From NCBI GenBank assembly GCA_040289475.1, contig PSLF01000003.1, forward strand, positions 27,418 through 91,417: DNA of 64,000 bases, in the 5' to 3' direction. Below the pieces are notes generated by a model. It did no database searches. It was not told where the DNA came from and worked only from the letters and a program-made list of their open reading frames with translations. The DNA comes from Acidimicrobiia bacterium. GTDB taxonomy: Bacteria; Actinomycetota; Acidimicrobiia; ATN3; PSLF01. Below, piece after piece: positions 18,701-26,055 of the stretch (position 1 is the first letter of the stretch; each line of letters opens with the position of its first letter). A program made the translations under genes and the position numbers.

Positions 18701-18987
18701 AGCTGAGAGCGAGAGGGCTTTTGCGAGAGCTGACACACAAGCTTCAAGACCTGCGCAAGCAAGCGCGCCTAGAGGTATCAGACAGAATCGATCTCTGGCT
18801 TGTGGCACCTCATGACGAGCGATTGGCAGCAGTCATAAAAGGTAACGCTGCCGAGATCGCCAGCGAGCTTCTTGCCGTGTCCCTGATCGAAGAAACCCCA
18901 CCCGAGGGCGACGTAGCGATCAAAAAAGAAATAGAGCTCGACGGCTCCAGCGTCATTGCTGGGTTGAGGCGCGCCACGGGCTCGTAG
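15748..18987 (+). CDS. ileS: Isoleucyl-tRNA synthetase, type 2, with swapped GXHH signature
   Basis: IleS charges tRNA-Ile. The 1,079-residue chain with the second signature KMSKRLGN (residues 603-610) and the extended C-terminus places it in the eukaryote-like type 2 group. The first class I signature, normally HxGH, reads Gly55-Leu56-His57-His58 in RPGLHHVWARVFKD: the first and third positions are exchanged. The editing domain and DWEALTERIGFW / GWDCHGLPVE blocks are intact, so the enzyme should be active. I chose the TTG at 15748 because GGAGG sits 5 bases upstream; the frame is open to a TTG at 15712 and GTG 15760 is also possible. It is monocistronic and divergent from the DUF167 gene. 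No T-box leader is visible in the 108 bases upstream. Confidence 0.97.
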   Translation: MFDPVSPSVNFKELEERILDSWKRNGVVEEALAEKEDRPRFVFYEGPPTANNRPGLHHVWARVFKDIYCRYKTMRGFFVPRKAGWDCHGLPVELEIEKELGIERKAEIETFGIDRFNAKCRESVQRYVVDWEALTERIGFWLDVESAYWTMHNDYIESVWWQLGRVWDKGLLYKDTKVVPYCPRCGTALSSHEVAQGYQEIEDPSVYVRFPMIEGMGAGSASLLVWTTTPWTLVSNVAVAAHPTERYVEVEYLGERLILAEARLAAVFKDAIDNCRVLASFAGSELAGRYERPFDYLEPETSEAAYTVVHDDFVTMEEGTGLVHLAPAFGEIDREVGKRYGLGAPNPVDAEGKFDARVKELEGIPVRSANTALIEKLDRSGRLFRSETYRHSYPHCWRCNTPLIYWSTATWYIRTTQYRSAMLEENSRIGWHPEHIRDGRFGDWLANNVDWSLSRDRYWGTPLPIWTCDKGHATFVDSKAKLAELAGRDLGDLDLHRPYVDEITIECPQCPPNDRSLAQREQAVLDAWFDSGAMPAAQFAYPYTPDSSERFEKNFPADFIAEGIDQTRGWFYSLLAISTLVFGRSSYKNVLCLGHIVDAEGRKMSKRLGNVIDPWTILDKQGADALRWYFVSSGSPWVSSRVSMEAIEKSTSQFLLTLWNTYSFFVTYARADRFDGSGDPPPLSERPLLDRWILSRLSQTVTDVTEALESYDALTASRKLEAFVKDVSNWYVRRSRRRFWSARSAVSEKDKEAAYHTLLEVLVTVARLLAPICPFVSEEIYLNLSLSVEGKPRSVHLDNWPEPCVEAVDNDLEKAVATVRRLVTLGRAARTQARIKIRQPLRRALLSVPWTNADSPSERSLQKTHAVFSELLDSLKEELNVDSIEWADPASMRAMVDIRLKPNYKSVGPKLGKAAKALPEALASIDAREAAAHLERGQTVSVNVGGTVVELDSEDLIVERVSPKEFAVAMEGDFGVALDTRVDDELRARGLLRELTHKLQDLRKQARLEVSDRIDLWLVAPHDERLAAVIKGNAAEIASELLAVSLIEETPPEGDVAIKKEIELDGSSVIAGLRRATGS

Positions 18988-19073
18988 ACACCTCGGACCG
19001 GTAAGGAGGATTCGCAAACTCAGGCGCTCGACCTTGGAGCGATCAACGCCAGTCGAAGAACCCTCTAATTCCT

Positions 19074-19949
19074 TTATTGACCGGGAATATCCGGCGCCGT
19101 GGCCGGCCTAGGTGGCTCTGCATCACGGACTCCGAAGTCATCTATGACTCGGGTAGCCGAGGTGGGATGGCCACCCTCTCTTGGAGGAGCCACTCGGGGT
19201 TGAGGCGGAGGCGGAGGTTCTTGTCGGCTAGACTCTCGCTCTACCCCCCCAGACGGAAAATTGGGACGAGGGACAGCAGGCGGAACCATAGGTTCGGAAG
19301 GCTGTTGTGGTCGCGACTCTTCTGCGCCGCGTGATTCGGAGCCAGGCTGGCCGGGAGAGTGCGGTGCTTGAGCCACCACGGGGGGCGCAAGCGGTACGGG
19401 CGCTGCCTGGGTCGCTCTGAGGGATTGAGCGGACGGAGTGGGTGCTTGTGCCTGGGGTCGCTCTGAAGATATCGCTTCTGCCCGCTGCAATACTGCGAGA
19501 AAGTCGTTTATTACTTGGGCAATCTTGTCCGTGAAATCTTGGTAGTACTGACGCAGCGCTTCAATATCAGCCTCAATGAGCTGGCGCTGTTTTTGTAGGT
19601 GCAGCTCCATCTCTCTAACGCGTTCAGCTGCGCGCCTCTCAGTTTCTTGCGCCTGCGCCTCGGCACTCGCTACCAAATCTCTGGCCTTGGCCTGGGCTTC
19701 AGCCACGGTTTCGTCTGCGGTCCGCTGTGCGACTTGGAGGGTGCGCCGAATTATCGCCTCCGACTCGCGCTGCTCTGCTAGTTGCTCCTCCAACGACTCG
19801 TTGCGTGCGGCAAGCTGACGAAGGCGGGCATCCATGTTCCTCAATGTCGCCGCCACCCGATCGAGGAATTGGTCGACAACGTCCGGTTCGTACCCCTTGC
19901 GACCCTGTGGAAAGCGCACCTGTTCGACGTCAGAGGCAGTCACATCCAT
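19074..19949 (-). CDS. divIVA: DivIVA / Wag31 polar growth protein
   Basis: The 291-residue protein begins with the DivIVA lipid-binding domain (MDVTASDVEQVRFPQGRKGY, then EPDVVDQFLDRVA), followed by a long coiled coil (about 30-165, with AQAKARDLVASAEAQAQETE) and a Pro/Gln/Glu-rich disordered tail (165-291). DivIVA recognises negative membrane curvature and, in actinobacteria, organises polar wall growth. It is the last gene of the dcw-region block on this strand. The 231 bases before it, back to yggT, may hold its own promoter, but I could not pick one with confidence. It ends 87 bases from the convergent ileS. The start ATG 19949 is fixed by the conserved N-terminus. Confidence 0.93.
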   Translation of the reverse strand: MDVTASDVEQVRFPQGRKGYEPDVVDQFLDRVAATLRNMDARLRQLAARNESLEEQLAEQRESEAIIRRTLQVAQRTADETVAEAQAKARDLVASAEAQAQETERRAAERVREMELHLQKQRQLIEADIEALRQYYQDFTDKIAQVINDFLAVLQRAEAISSERPQAQAPTPSAQSLRATQAAPVPLAPPVVAQAPHSPGQPGSESRGAEESRPQQPSEPMVPPAVPRPNFPSGGVERESSRQEPPPPPQPRVAPPREGGHPTSATRVIDDFGVRDAEPPRPATAPDIPGQ

Positions 19950-20180
19950 TTCTGTCTACTCGCTATCCGTCTCTTCACTTTTCAATTAAGCACGGGCCAA
20001 TTACCCCTCAGTACTCCGCCCGGAGAGATTCGACAAGAAGCCGCCCTAGAAAGAATACGACATACCGACAACTTATTAGTGATAGACAATCCGAAATCCG
20101 AACGCACTGGCGTCTTGTCAGTCGGTAGAAGTTGTTTCCTCAGCTTTAGTAGTGTGACCTACAGACAGAACTGGAAATCG

Positions 20181-20456
20181 TTAGAAAAGACGCGAACAAC
20201 CCAATATCGCAGGGACGACAACGGTGAGCACTAAAAGCGGAATCAGCACAGTAAAGTCAAAAGCCGCCTCGCCGATTCTAACGGGCTTGAACACCCTTTG
20301 AAGGGGGCGCATTATCCAACTCGTAGAAGCCTCGCAAAACTTCTGTACAGAATAAAGTCGAGAATCCGGACCTATTCTGAACCATGAAAAAAAGATCCAC
20401 GCGATGAAGATAAAGCTGTAGATCCGGCTAAAAGAGCAGAGAATTCTCACCGTCAC
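20181..20456 (-). CDS. yggT: YggT-family membrane protein
   Basis: The 91-residue protein has two hydrophobic segments (about 9-28 and 66-86) around a polar loop with MRPLQRVFKPVRIGEAAFDF, the P-x-R-x-G-x-x-D/F pattern of the YggT family. YggT proteins sit in the membrane next to sepF/ylmE in Gram-positive dcw clusters and are linked to envelope integrity; the molecular role is not settled. The GTG at 20456 has AGAGG 6 bases upstream. It follows sepF by 24 bases and precedes divIVA, the standard order. It has a single YggT repeat. Confidence 0.85.
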   Translation of the reverse strand: MTVRILCSFSRIYSFIFIAWIFFSWFRIGPDSRLYSVQKFCEASTSWIMRPLQRVFKPVRIGEAAFDFTVLIPLLVLTVVVPAILGCSRLF

Positions 20457-20480
20457 TAGCTGCCTCTCTATTTTCCGACT

Positions 20481-21080
20481 CTAAACGTCGTACCCGCTTG
20501 CGCGTAGGCGGTCTTTTTCATCTTCGGGAATCGATGCATGAGCGGGGAGCAACAAAAAAGCGTGATCACCTATCTTTCGCATCCTTCCTCGAAGAGCAAA
20601 AGTCAGGCCGCTAGCGAAGTCCACTATCCTGCGGGCTGTGTCTCGCTCAACTTCGCTTAGATCGACTATGACAGGCTGGGACTGACGAAACCGTTCCCCT
20701 ATCTCTTGTGCGTCGGCGAAACCCTCGGGTTCTATCACTTGTACTCGGGTGTCAGTGGGGGGAAGCATTCGCACTCCGCTACCCGGATCGAACCCGGCGG
20801 TTTCCACGCCAGAAGGTATATAAGTGGACGCAACATACTCGCTCGAAGAGGGCTCGGTGCGCACCGTTACTCTGGGGGGTTCCGTGTAGTGACCCGCCTC
20901 TCCGTAGCGAACGTCCTCCTTGCCACCATAGCCACTAACCTGACCAGCGGTGTCATAACCCCCGCCTAAAGTGCGAGCGTCACCTGCCGATCCGGGGGGC
21001 TCGCCATAAGAAATGCCCTCCTCGGGCCCCTCGTCTTCGAGACCCAACCAGATCAAAGTTTTCTTCCAAAACGAGGACAT
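20481..21080 (-). CDS. sepF: SepF cell division protein
   Basis: SepF tethers FtsZ filaments to the membrane and takes the place of FtsA in actinobacteria. The N-terminal amphipathic helix is MSSFWKKTLIWLGLED (1-16), the middle (17-110) is a Gly/Tyr/Glu-rich linker, and the C-terminal ~85 residues are the SepF core (VIVDLSEVERDTARRIVDFA, GLTFALRGRMRKIGDHAFLL). ATG 21080 has AAGGAGGG 4 bases upstream; a longer frame to 21107 lacks such a site. The protein is 199 residues. It lies between yggS and yggT. The core lets it dimerise and bind the FtsZ C-terminal peptide, which is also present here. Confidence 0.94.
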   Translation of the reverse strand: MSSFWKKTLIWLGLEDEGPEEGISYGEPPGSAGDARTLGGGYDTAGQVSGYGGKEDVRYGEAGHYTEPPRVTVRTEPSSSEYVASTYIPSGVETAGFDPGSGVRMLPPTDTRVQVIEPEGFADAQEIGERFRQSQPVIVDLSEVERDTARRIVDFASGLTFALRGRMRKIGDHAFLLLPAHASIPEDEKDRLRASGYDV

Positions 21081-21125
21081 TCTCCCTCCTTGCAAGGGCT
21101 GAGACAATGGCCCGAGTTCCAGCGC

Positions 21126-21944
21126 TTAGCTAGTATCAGGCTCGAATATAGCCCTTCCGATCCTAACCATGGTGGCGCCTGCAGATATTGCCACTTCGAA
21201 ATCGTCGCTCATCCCCATGGATAGTTCGGATATGCACGGGTCTACAGTCTCGATTAGGTCGTCCCTGATTCGTGCCAGCTTTCCGAAGTACTTGGCGTGT
21301 TCGTCGGGAGTAGCACCCTGTTTGGACATGCACATCAGTCCTAGGGGTCGTATGCCGAGCTCTAACACTTTCTCAACGAATGGTCGGGTGGTTTCTGGTG
21401 CGATGCCATGCTTTTGTGGCTCACCGGTGACATTTACCTCGACGAGTATTCCCACAGAGCAACTAGATCCTTCGACGCTGAATGGAAAAGTACTACCCTC
21501 CCTCTGAACGGAGGTCGTTCTTTTGGCGATGTCCTCTGCCAAAGCCAGAGAGTCCAGGCTGTGGATGTATCTCACGAACTCCAAAGCCTTTGAAACTTTG
21601 TTTCGTTGAAGGTGTCCTACCATGTGAAAGATCGGTATGTTTTCGTCGAGGCTCGCATCTTCTGAATATCGGTTTGTCGATGACAAAGCGTTTCCTACAC
21701 CGCTAGACAGCGCTTTCCACTTTGCGTGAGCTTCGAGGACTCTATTCTCTCCGATGTCAACAACCCCCTGCGCCAAGACGGCCTTGATTTCTTCCAGCCT
21801 TCTCCCTTTTGTTACTACGACTAGTCTTATCTCGTCCGGTTTCCTTCCAGCGCGAAAAGCAGCGTCCGCGATGCGAGCCTGGACAGCAGCAAGTCCTCCT
21901 GTCACTCGCTCTACTGTGTTGGGCGAGAAAAACGTACGACCCAT
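21126..21944 (-). CDS. YggS/PLPBP pyridoxal-phosphate homeostasis protein
   Basis: The 272-residue TIM-barrel protein has the PLP lysine Lys46 in RLVVVTKGR, then GVVDIGENRVLEA, HMVGHLQRNK, GILVEVNVTGEPQKHG, GLMCMSK and ELSMGMSDDFEVAISAGATM. The family binds pyridoxal 5'-phosphate without a known enzyme activity and affects vitamin B6 and amino-acid balance. About 20 extra residues (SSGVGNALSSTNRYSEDAS) sit before the HMVGHLQ motif. It starts 12 bases after pgeF ends, in the usual ftsZ-pgeF-yggS-sepF order. Confidence 0.93.
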   Translation of the reverse strand: MGRTFFSPNTVERVTGGLAAVQARIADAAFRAGRKPDEIRLVVVTKGRRLEEIKAVLAQGVVDIGENRVLEAHAKWKALSSGVGNALSSTNRYSEDASLDENIPIFHMVGHLQRNKVSKALEFVRYIHSLDSLALAEDIAKRTTSVQREGSTFPFSVEGSSCSVGILVEVNVTGEPQKHGIAPETTRPFVEKVLELGIRPLGLMCMSKQGATPDEHAKYFGKLARIRDDLIETVDPCISELSMGMSDDFEVAISAGATMVRIGRAIFEPDTS

Positions 21945-21956
21945 GTCCGAGTATCT

Positions 21957-22757
21957 TTACTTCTCGTCGTTCTGTTTCTCCTCGACGATCCAGGCGATAA
22001 GAGCCTGGCGACCCGTTCGGGGGCCATCTCTTCGGTAAGAGTAAAGCTGATCTGAACAGGCCGTGCACGGCCCCAACGAGATGACGCCTAGAGGGCGACG
22101 ATTCCGAGATTCAAGCGCGCGGACCACGGCGGCGTGCATATCCAAGCTGGACCGGTTGCGATCTACGCAGTTGCGGCCAAACCGCTCTTCGAATAGGTCG
22201 AGCCTATCTTTTTCCACACGGTAACAACACGGCCCGATACTTGGACCGGCTATCGCCCAATCGATCCCTCCGGTTTTCTCTTGTAGTTGAGCTGCAGCTG
22301 CCTCCACAACTCCGCTCACAAGTCCTCGCCACCCTGCGTGGACCACGGCAATTCCCGGAGGATCGCAGCTTCCCATCGCAAGCGGAACACAATCGGCGAC
22401 GAATATAGCTACCGGTGTCAAAGCAGCAGTGGTAACTATCGCATCGGCTTTGAGTCCTGCGAGATTTCCAAGCTTGCCTGGCTTTTCAGGGGCGGGAGCC
22501 GTAGAACACTTGAACCGCTGCCAATCTTTTGGCGCATCGGCGACGGCGTTTCCATGGACTTGGACTACCTCAAACCATTGGTGCCCCACACCTAGCTTTT
22601 GCGCGATCAGGTACCGGTTTTCCAAAACGGCTTCGGGCACATCTCCTACCCTAAATGAGAGATTTGCCCCACAGAACACGCTTCTGCCCGACCCGTCTCG
22701 CCGATCCGTATATACGACCCGTGCTCGCCCTATAGAAAACTCGTGCAGTACGGCCAT
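21957..22757 (-). CDS. pgeF: Peptidoglycan editing factor / purine nucleoside phosphorylase (YfiH/YlmD, laccase-domain family)
   Basis: This 266-residue member of the multicopper polyphenol oxidoreductase (DUF152) family has the zinc ligands in VVQVHGNAV, VADCVPLAM and VHAGWRGLV, and the GPSIGPCCYRV motif. E. coli PgeF prevents misincorporation of L-Ser into peptidoglycan stems, and several relatives show purine nucleoside phosphorylase/adenosine deaminase activity; which applies here is open. A 20-residue Pro/Lys-rich loop (WQRFKCSTAPAPEKPGKLGN) is inserted after the first motif. ATG 22757 follows ftsZ by 184 bases. The position directly after ftsZ is typical for actinobacteria. Confidence 0.9.
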   Translation of the reverse strand: MAVLHEFSIGRARVVYTDRRDGSGRSVFCGANLSFRVGDVPEAVLENRYLIAQKLGVGHQWFEVVQVHGNAVADAPKDWQRFKCSTAPAPEKPGKLGNLAGLKADAIVTTAALTPVAIFVADCVPLAMGSCDPPGIAVVHAGWRGLVSGVVEAAAAQLQEKTGGIDWAIAGPSIGPCCYRVEKDRLDLFEERFGRNCVDRNRSSLDMHAAVVRALESRNRRPLGVISLGPCTACSDQLYSYRRDGPRTGRQALIAWIVEEKQNDEK

Positions 22758-22941
22758 CCTAAGACACTCTAGGCCCTGTCCGAAGCCGTAGAGATCCGGA
22801 CCCGGCGATAAGGTTCCATCTGTTTTTTGAAGGGGAATCCCAGCCCCTCATCTCCTTCACGATGAGTCCTGTACTGTAGCACCTGCCAGCACTGCAAATA
22901 ACCAAGGCGCGCTGTCGAAAAATCGCTTCAAGGAAATGTTT

Positions 22942-24048
22942 TCAGCGAAGAAAAGAGGGGATGTCCAAGTCGTCGCCTGATACGTCGTCGAATAGCTCGG
23001 AAAGTGCGCCCTTGGTCTCAGATTTGGCCTTGGGTTTACCCCTGTCCCTAGGACGATCCTCGGCGGCAAGTTCTGCTTTGTCTTTCGAGGAAGCTTGAGC
23101 CTCGAATCCAGCCGCGATTACGGTTACCCGGACCTCCTCGCCCAGCGCGTCGTCTATCACGGCGCCAAAGATGATGTTGGCATCTGGGTGGGCTGTCGCC
23201 GAGACAATGTCGGCTGCCTCGTTGACTTCGAACAAACCGAGATCCGATGGGCCCGATATGTTCAACAGAATCCCTCTTGCCCCCTCTATCGAAGACTCTA
23301 GCAGAGGACTGGAAATCGCAGCCCTCGCCGCTGTCTGAGCTCTTCCCTCTCCGCCAGCCTGCCCAATGCCCATAAGCGCTGATCCGGCGTTCGACATGAT
23401 CATCTTAACGTCGGCGAAGTCCAGATTTATGAGGCCGGGCGTAGTGATGAGGTCAGTAATTCCCTGAACTCCTTGGAGGAGAATCTCGTCTGCCATCCGA
23501 AAAGCAGAAAGCATCGACGTCTTCTCGTCCGCCACCTTGAGCAGGCGGTCGTTCGGTATAACTATGAGCGTATCGACTTTTTCTTTGAGTCGTGCTATGC
23601 CCTGCTCAGCTTGAACCGACCTCCGCCTTCCCTCAAAAGCAAAGGGTCTGGTGACCACTCCAATCGTGAGCGCCCCTAAAGACTTGGCGATCTCGGCTAC
23701 CACCGGTGCTCCGCCAGTTCCAGTGCCTCCTCCTTTGCCGGCAGTGATAAAGACCATGTCGGAACCCCGAAGGATTTCCTCGATCTCGTCCCTGTGAGCC
23801 TCCGCAGCCTCGCGTCCGACCTCCGGATCGGATCCGGCTCCCAGACCCCGAGTAAGGTCTCGGCCAATATCCAGTTTTATGTCGGCATCTGACATCAAGA
23901 GAGCCTGGGCGTCGGTGTTGATTGCTATGAACTCGACCCCCCTAAGCCCGGCATCGATCATCCGGTTCACTGCATTGACGCCGCCACCGCCAATGCCCAC
24001 GACTTTGATTACGGCGAGATAGTTCTGCAGAGTCGAACCCGATGCCAT
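22942..24048 (-). CDS. ftsZ: FtsZ cell division GTPase
   Basis: FtsZ is the tubulin homologue that forms the Z-ring. The 368-residue protein has [16 protein letters not shown] (16-31), the tubulin signature GGGTGTG (106-112), the T7 loop region [11 protein letters not shown] and a variable charged linker (about 320-355). It ends in [10 protein letters not shown], the conserved C-terminal peptide that binds SepF and other partners. ATG 24048 fits the family N-terminus. The upstream 255-base gap to ftsQ carries a striking palindrome (24158-24188), so ftsZ probably has its own regulated transcription in addition to read-through from the dcw operon. Confidence 0.98.
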   Translation of the reverse strand: MASGSTLQNYLAVIKVVGIGGGGVNAVNRMIDAGLRGVEFIAINTDAQALLMSDADIKLDIGRDLTRGLGAGSDPEVGREAAEAHRDEIEEILRGSDMVFITAGKGGGTGTGGAPVVAEIAKSLGALTIGVVTRPFAFEGRRRSVQAEQGIARLKEKVDTLIVIPNDRLLKVADEKTSMLSAFRMADEILLQGVQGITDLITTPGLINLDFADVKMIMSNAGSALMGIGQAGGEGRAQTAARAAISSPLLESSIEGARGILLNISGPSDLGLFEVNEAADIVSATAHPDANIIFGAVIDDALGEEVRVTVIAAGFEAQASSKDKAELAAEDRPRDRGKPKAKSETKGALSELFDDVSGDDLDIPSFLR

Positions 24049-24157
24049 ATCCTAGTCCTCGCTTGTCCTACGACCCCCAGGCCTGCGCGCGTCAGACCCC
24101 GGGTGCTCCTAGTGCATTCGTTCTACGTTGTCAGATTACTTTCACCGCCCCTGGTAG

Positions 24158-24188
24158 AACCCTCAACTTCAGCTTGATGTTTAGAGTT
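24158..24188. promoter_or_regulatory. 31-bp imperfect palindrome upstream of ftsZ
   Basis: On the minus strand the arms AACTCTAAAC and GTTGAGGGTT (8 of 10 positions complementary) flank 11 bases that continue the symmetry in part. A TTGACA hexamer overlaps the upstream edge (plus-strand 24190-24195). The element is ~110 bases before the ftsZ start. It resembles an operator or promoter-linked motif. Confidence 0.5.
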
Positions 24189-24303
24189 ATGTCAAGTTAA
24201 CCTAATTGCTGAGACTTTATACCCCGCAAACCCGCGTGTCAAGCACCTCCCAACGTCCCATGAATCAAGCTGGTATCCAAACTACCCATCGAAAAGTCAA
24301 CGC

Positions 24304-25056
24304 TCACGCTCGCTCAAGGGCGGGGGCACGTGGAGCTACTACGTTGTATGTTTTAACGCGCCATCCCTCTGCTACAGCTCTCTCCTGCATTGCCCGTAGC
24401 GCCCTGCCCTTTTCCTCTAGATCCGATGTGTCCCCAACTCTTACCTCGCTGCCGACAGCGGTAACCAAAAACAGGATCCCTCCCCTTGCGCCGCCTAGAG
24501 TGAAAGCTTCTTTGCTCCACCGCCCCAGTACCCCAGCGCACCACATAACTTGGAAGGCATCTACCGAGGCCTCTCCCAAGGATACGGTCGATATCTCACC
24601 CGTGAGCTCCAGAATCCCAGGTGGCGGCAGGTCGGTAATTTCGAAGGGGACTCCTCTGACATCGAACAACGTAATGCCTCTTGGAGTCCGCACAAAGCCA
24701 CCTGGGGACCGCCGAAAAACCTCGACCGTTAGCGATCTTCGGAAATAGTTTTTTCGTACCGCCACACGCTCCACCCACGCAATCTTTTCAATCCGCTGGG
24801 CAAGCTTTCCAGAATCAGTCCACAGTATCGAAGAGCCGACCAAGTCGTGCACCCTATCGAGCTCGGGATCCACTTTCCCCTCGGCCCCCTTGACTTCCAC
24901 GTCAGCTATACGAGCCAACGGACTGAAAGTTACACCAATGACAGCTAGCACCGCGAGGGATGAACAAATCACATACGTCAGCCGAAATCGTCGCTTGCGA
25001 GATAGCTCCTTTCTGATCTTTTCAGGCCTTGCAGGTTTTGGCGGACTCTTCGACAC
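24304..25056 (-). CDS. ftsQ: FtsQ / DivIB cell division protein
   Basis: The 250-residue protein has a short basic cytoplasmic tail (1-25), one membrane segment (about 27-46, YVICSSLAVLAVIGVTF) and a POTRA domain beginning IADVEVKGAEG, followed by the FtsQ beta domain (WVERVAVRKNYFRRSLTVEV). FtsQ scaffolds FtsL and its partners and controls activation of FtsWI. The GTG at 25056 lies 9 bases after the murB stop. The C-terminal YNVVAPRAPALERA gives little family signal, as is usual. It is the last dcw gene before the ftsZ intergenic region. Confidence 0.9.
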   Translation of the reverse strand: MSKSPPKPARPEKIRKELSRKRRFRLTYVICSSLAVLAVIGVTFSPLARIADVEVKGAEGKVDPELDRVHDLVGSSILWTDSGKLAQRIEKIAWVERVAVRKNYFRRSLTVEVFRRSPGGFVRTPRGITLFDVRGVPFEITDLPPPGILELTGEISTVSLGEASVDAFQVMWCAGVLGRWSKEAFTLGGARGGILFLVTAVGSEVRVGDTSDLEEKGRALRAMQERAVAEGWRVKTYNVVAPRAPALERA

Positions 25057-25065
25057 AGTTCTAGC

Positions 25066-26049
25066 TCACCCTAATTTCGGACGAGTAGACCACAGTTCGG
25101 CTGCGATGTCTCCGAAGTCCCCCACTAGTCGGATTTCTGGCTCTAGCAGCACTCCAAAGCGGTCAAAAACTCGCCGCCGCACCATTACCATTAGCGCAAC
25201 AACATCGGAAGATTTAGCACCCTCTGATGCAACGAAGAAGTTCGCGTGCTTAGAGGACACCTCAGCTCCGCCAACTCGCATTCCCTTGCAACCTGCTTCG
25301 TCTATGAGACGTCCAGCCGAGTTGCCTGGTGGATTTTTGAAGACAGAACCCGCACTCGGAATGCCCCCTGGCTGATTGTCCCTGCGCCACCTCGAAATCT
25401 CGTTCATGCGCTCTCGGATCTCGTCGGGATCCCCTCGACCGAGACTAAAGGTTGCCTCAATCACAATCTCTAGCGGGCTGAGCTTCGAAGTCCTGTAGGC
25501 AAGACCGAGATCGGCTACCTCGATATCTTTGGGTCCTGAATCGAGGTCGAACACCCGCGCCGAGGCGAGGACTTCTTTGATCTCGCTGCCATGTCCTCCC
25601 GCATTCATTCTCACGGCCCCACCCACACTGGCAGGGATACCGACGCCAAACTCAAGCCCCAAATAGCCTCGCTCTCCAGCCCAGCGAGCCAGCATCGGAA
25701 GAGCAACGACCCCACCCGCCTTCACGCCGCTTCTGTCGGAAAGCTCATTGAAATAGTTGAAGCCCTCCCCTAATCGGATCACTACTCCGTTAATCCCGGC
25801 ATCGGCGATCAAGACGTTAGACCCACGACCTAAAACAGTGACATTCATCCCGGAAAAGTGGAGCAAAGCTTCTCGGAGGATTGCCAGGTCTCTCTCAGAC
25901 TCAGGCTGTACATAAACCTCCGCAGCACCTCCTAATTTGTAAGTGGTGTGGCGCGAGAGGGGATATGAGCCGGCCACCTTGCCAGTAAAATCGCCGGCGC
26001 GTCGGCGTGCTTCCAGTTCCAGCAGAAGCTCTTTTGCGCCCTTCCTCAA
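25066..26049 (-). CDS. murB: UDP-N-acetylenolpyruvoylglucosamine reductase
   Basis: MurB is the FAD enzyme that reduces UDP-GlcNAc-enolpyruvate to UDP-MurNAc with NADPH. The 327 residues show the FAD-domain motifs HTTYKLGGAAEVYV, VTVLGRGSNVLIAD, FGVGIPASVGGAVRMNAGGHG, then the catalytic serine in SAGSVFKNPPG and catalytic glutamate in LLEPEIRLVG. The start I can see is a TTG at 26049, with GGGAG about 9 bases upstream, 6 bases after the murC stop. Gene order murG-murC-murB-ftsQ matches the actinobacterial dcw cluster. Confidence 0.96.
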   Translation of the reverse strand: MRKGAKELLLELEARRRAGDFTGKVAGSYPLSRHTTYKLGGAAEVYVQPESERDLAILREALLHFSGMNVTVLGRGSNVLIADAGINGVVIRLGEGFNYFNELSDRSGVKAGGVVALPMLARWAGERGYLGLEFGVGIPASVGGAVRMNAGGHGSEIKEVLASARVFDLDSGPKDIEVADLGLAYRTSKLSPLEIVIEATFSLGRGDPDEIRERMNEISRWRRDNQPGGIPSAGSVFKNPPGNSAGRLIDEAGCKGMRVGGAEVSSKHANFFVASEGAKSSDVVALMVMVRRRVFDRFGVLLEPEIRLVGDFGDIAAELWSTRPKLG

Positions 26050-26055
26050 CGCGTG

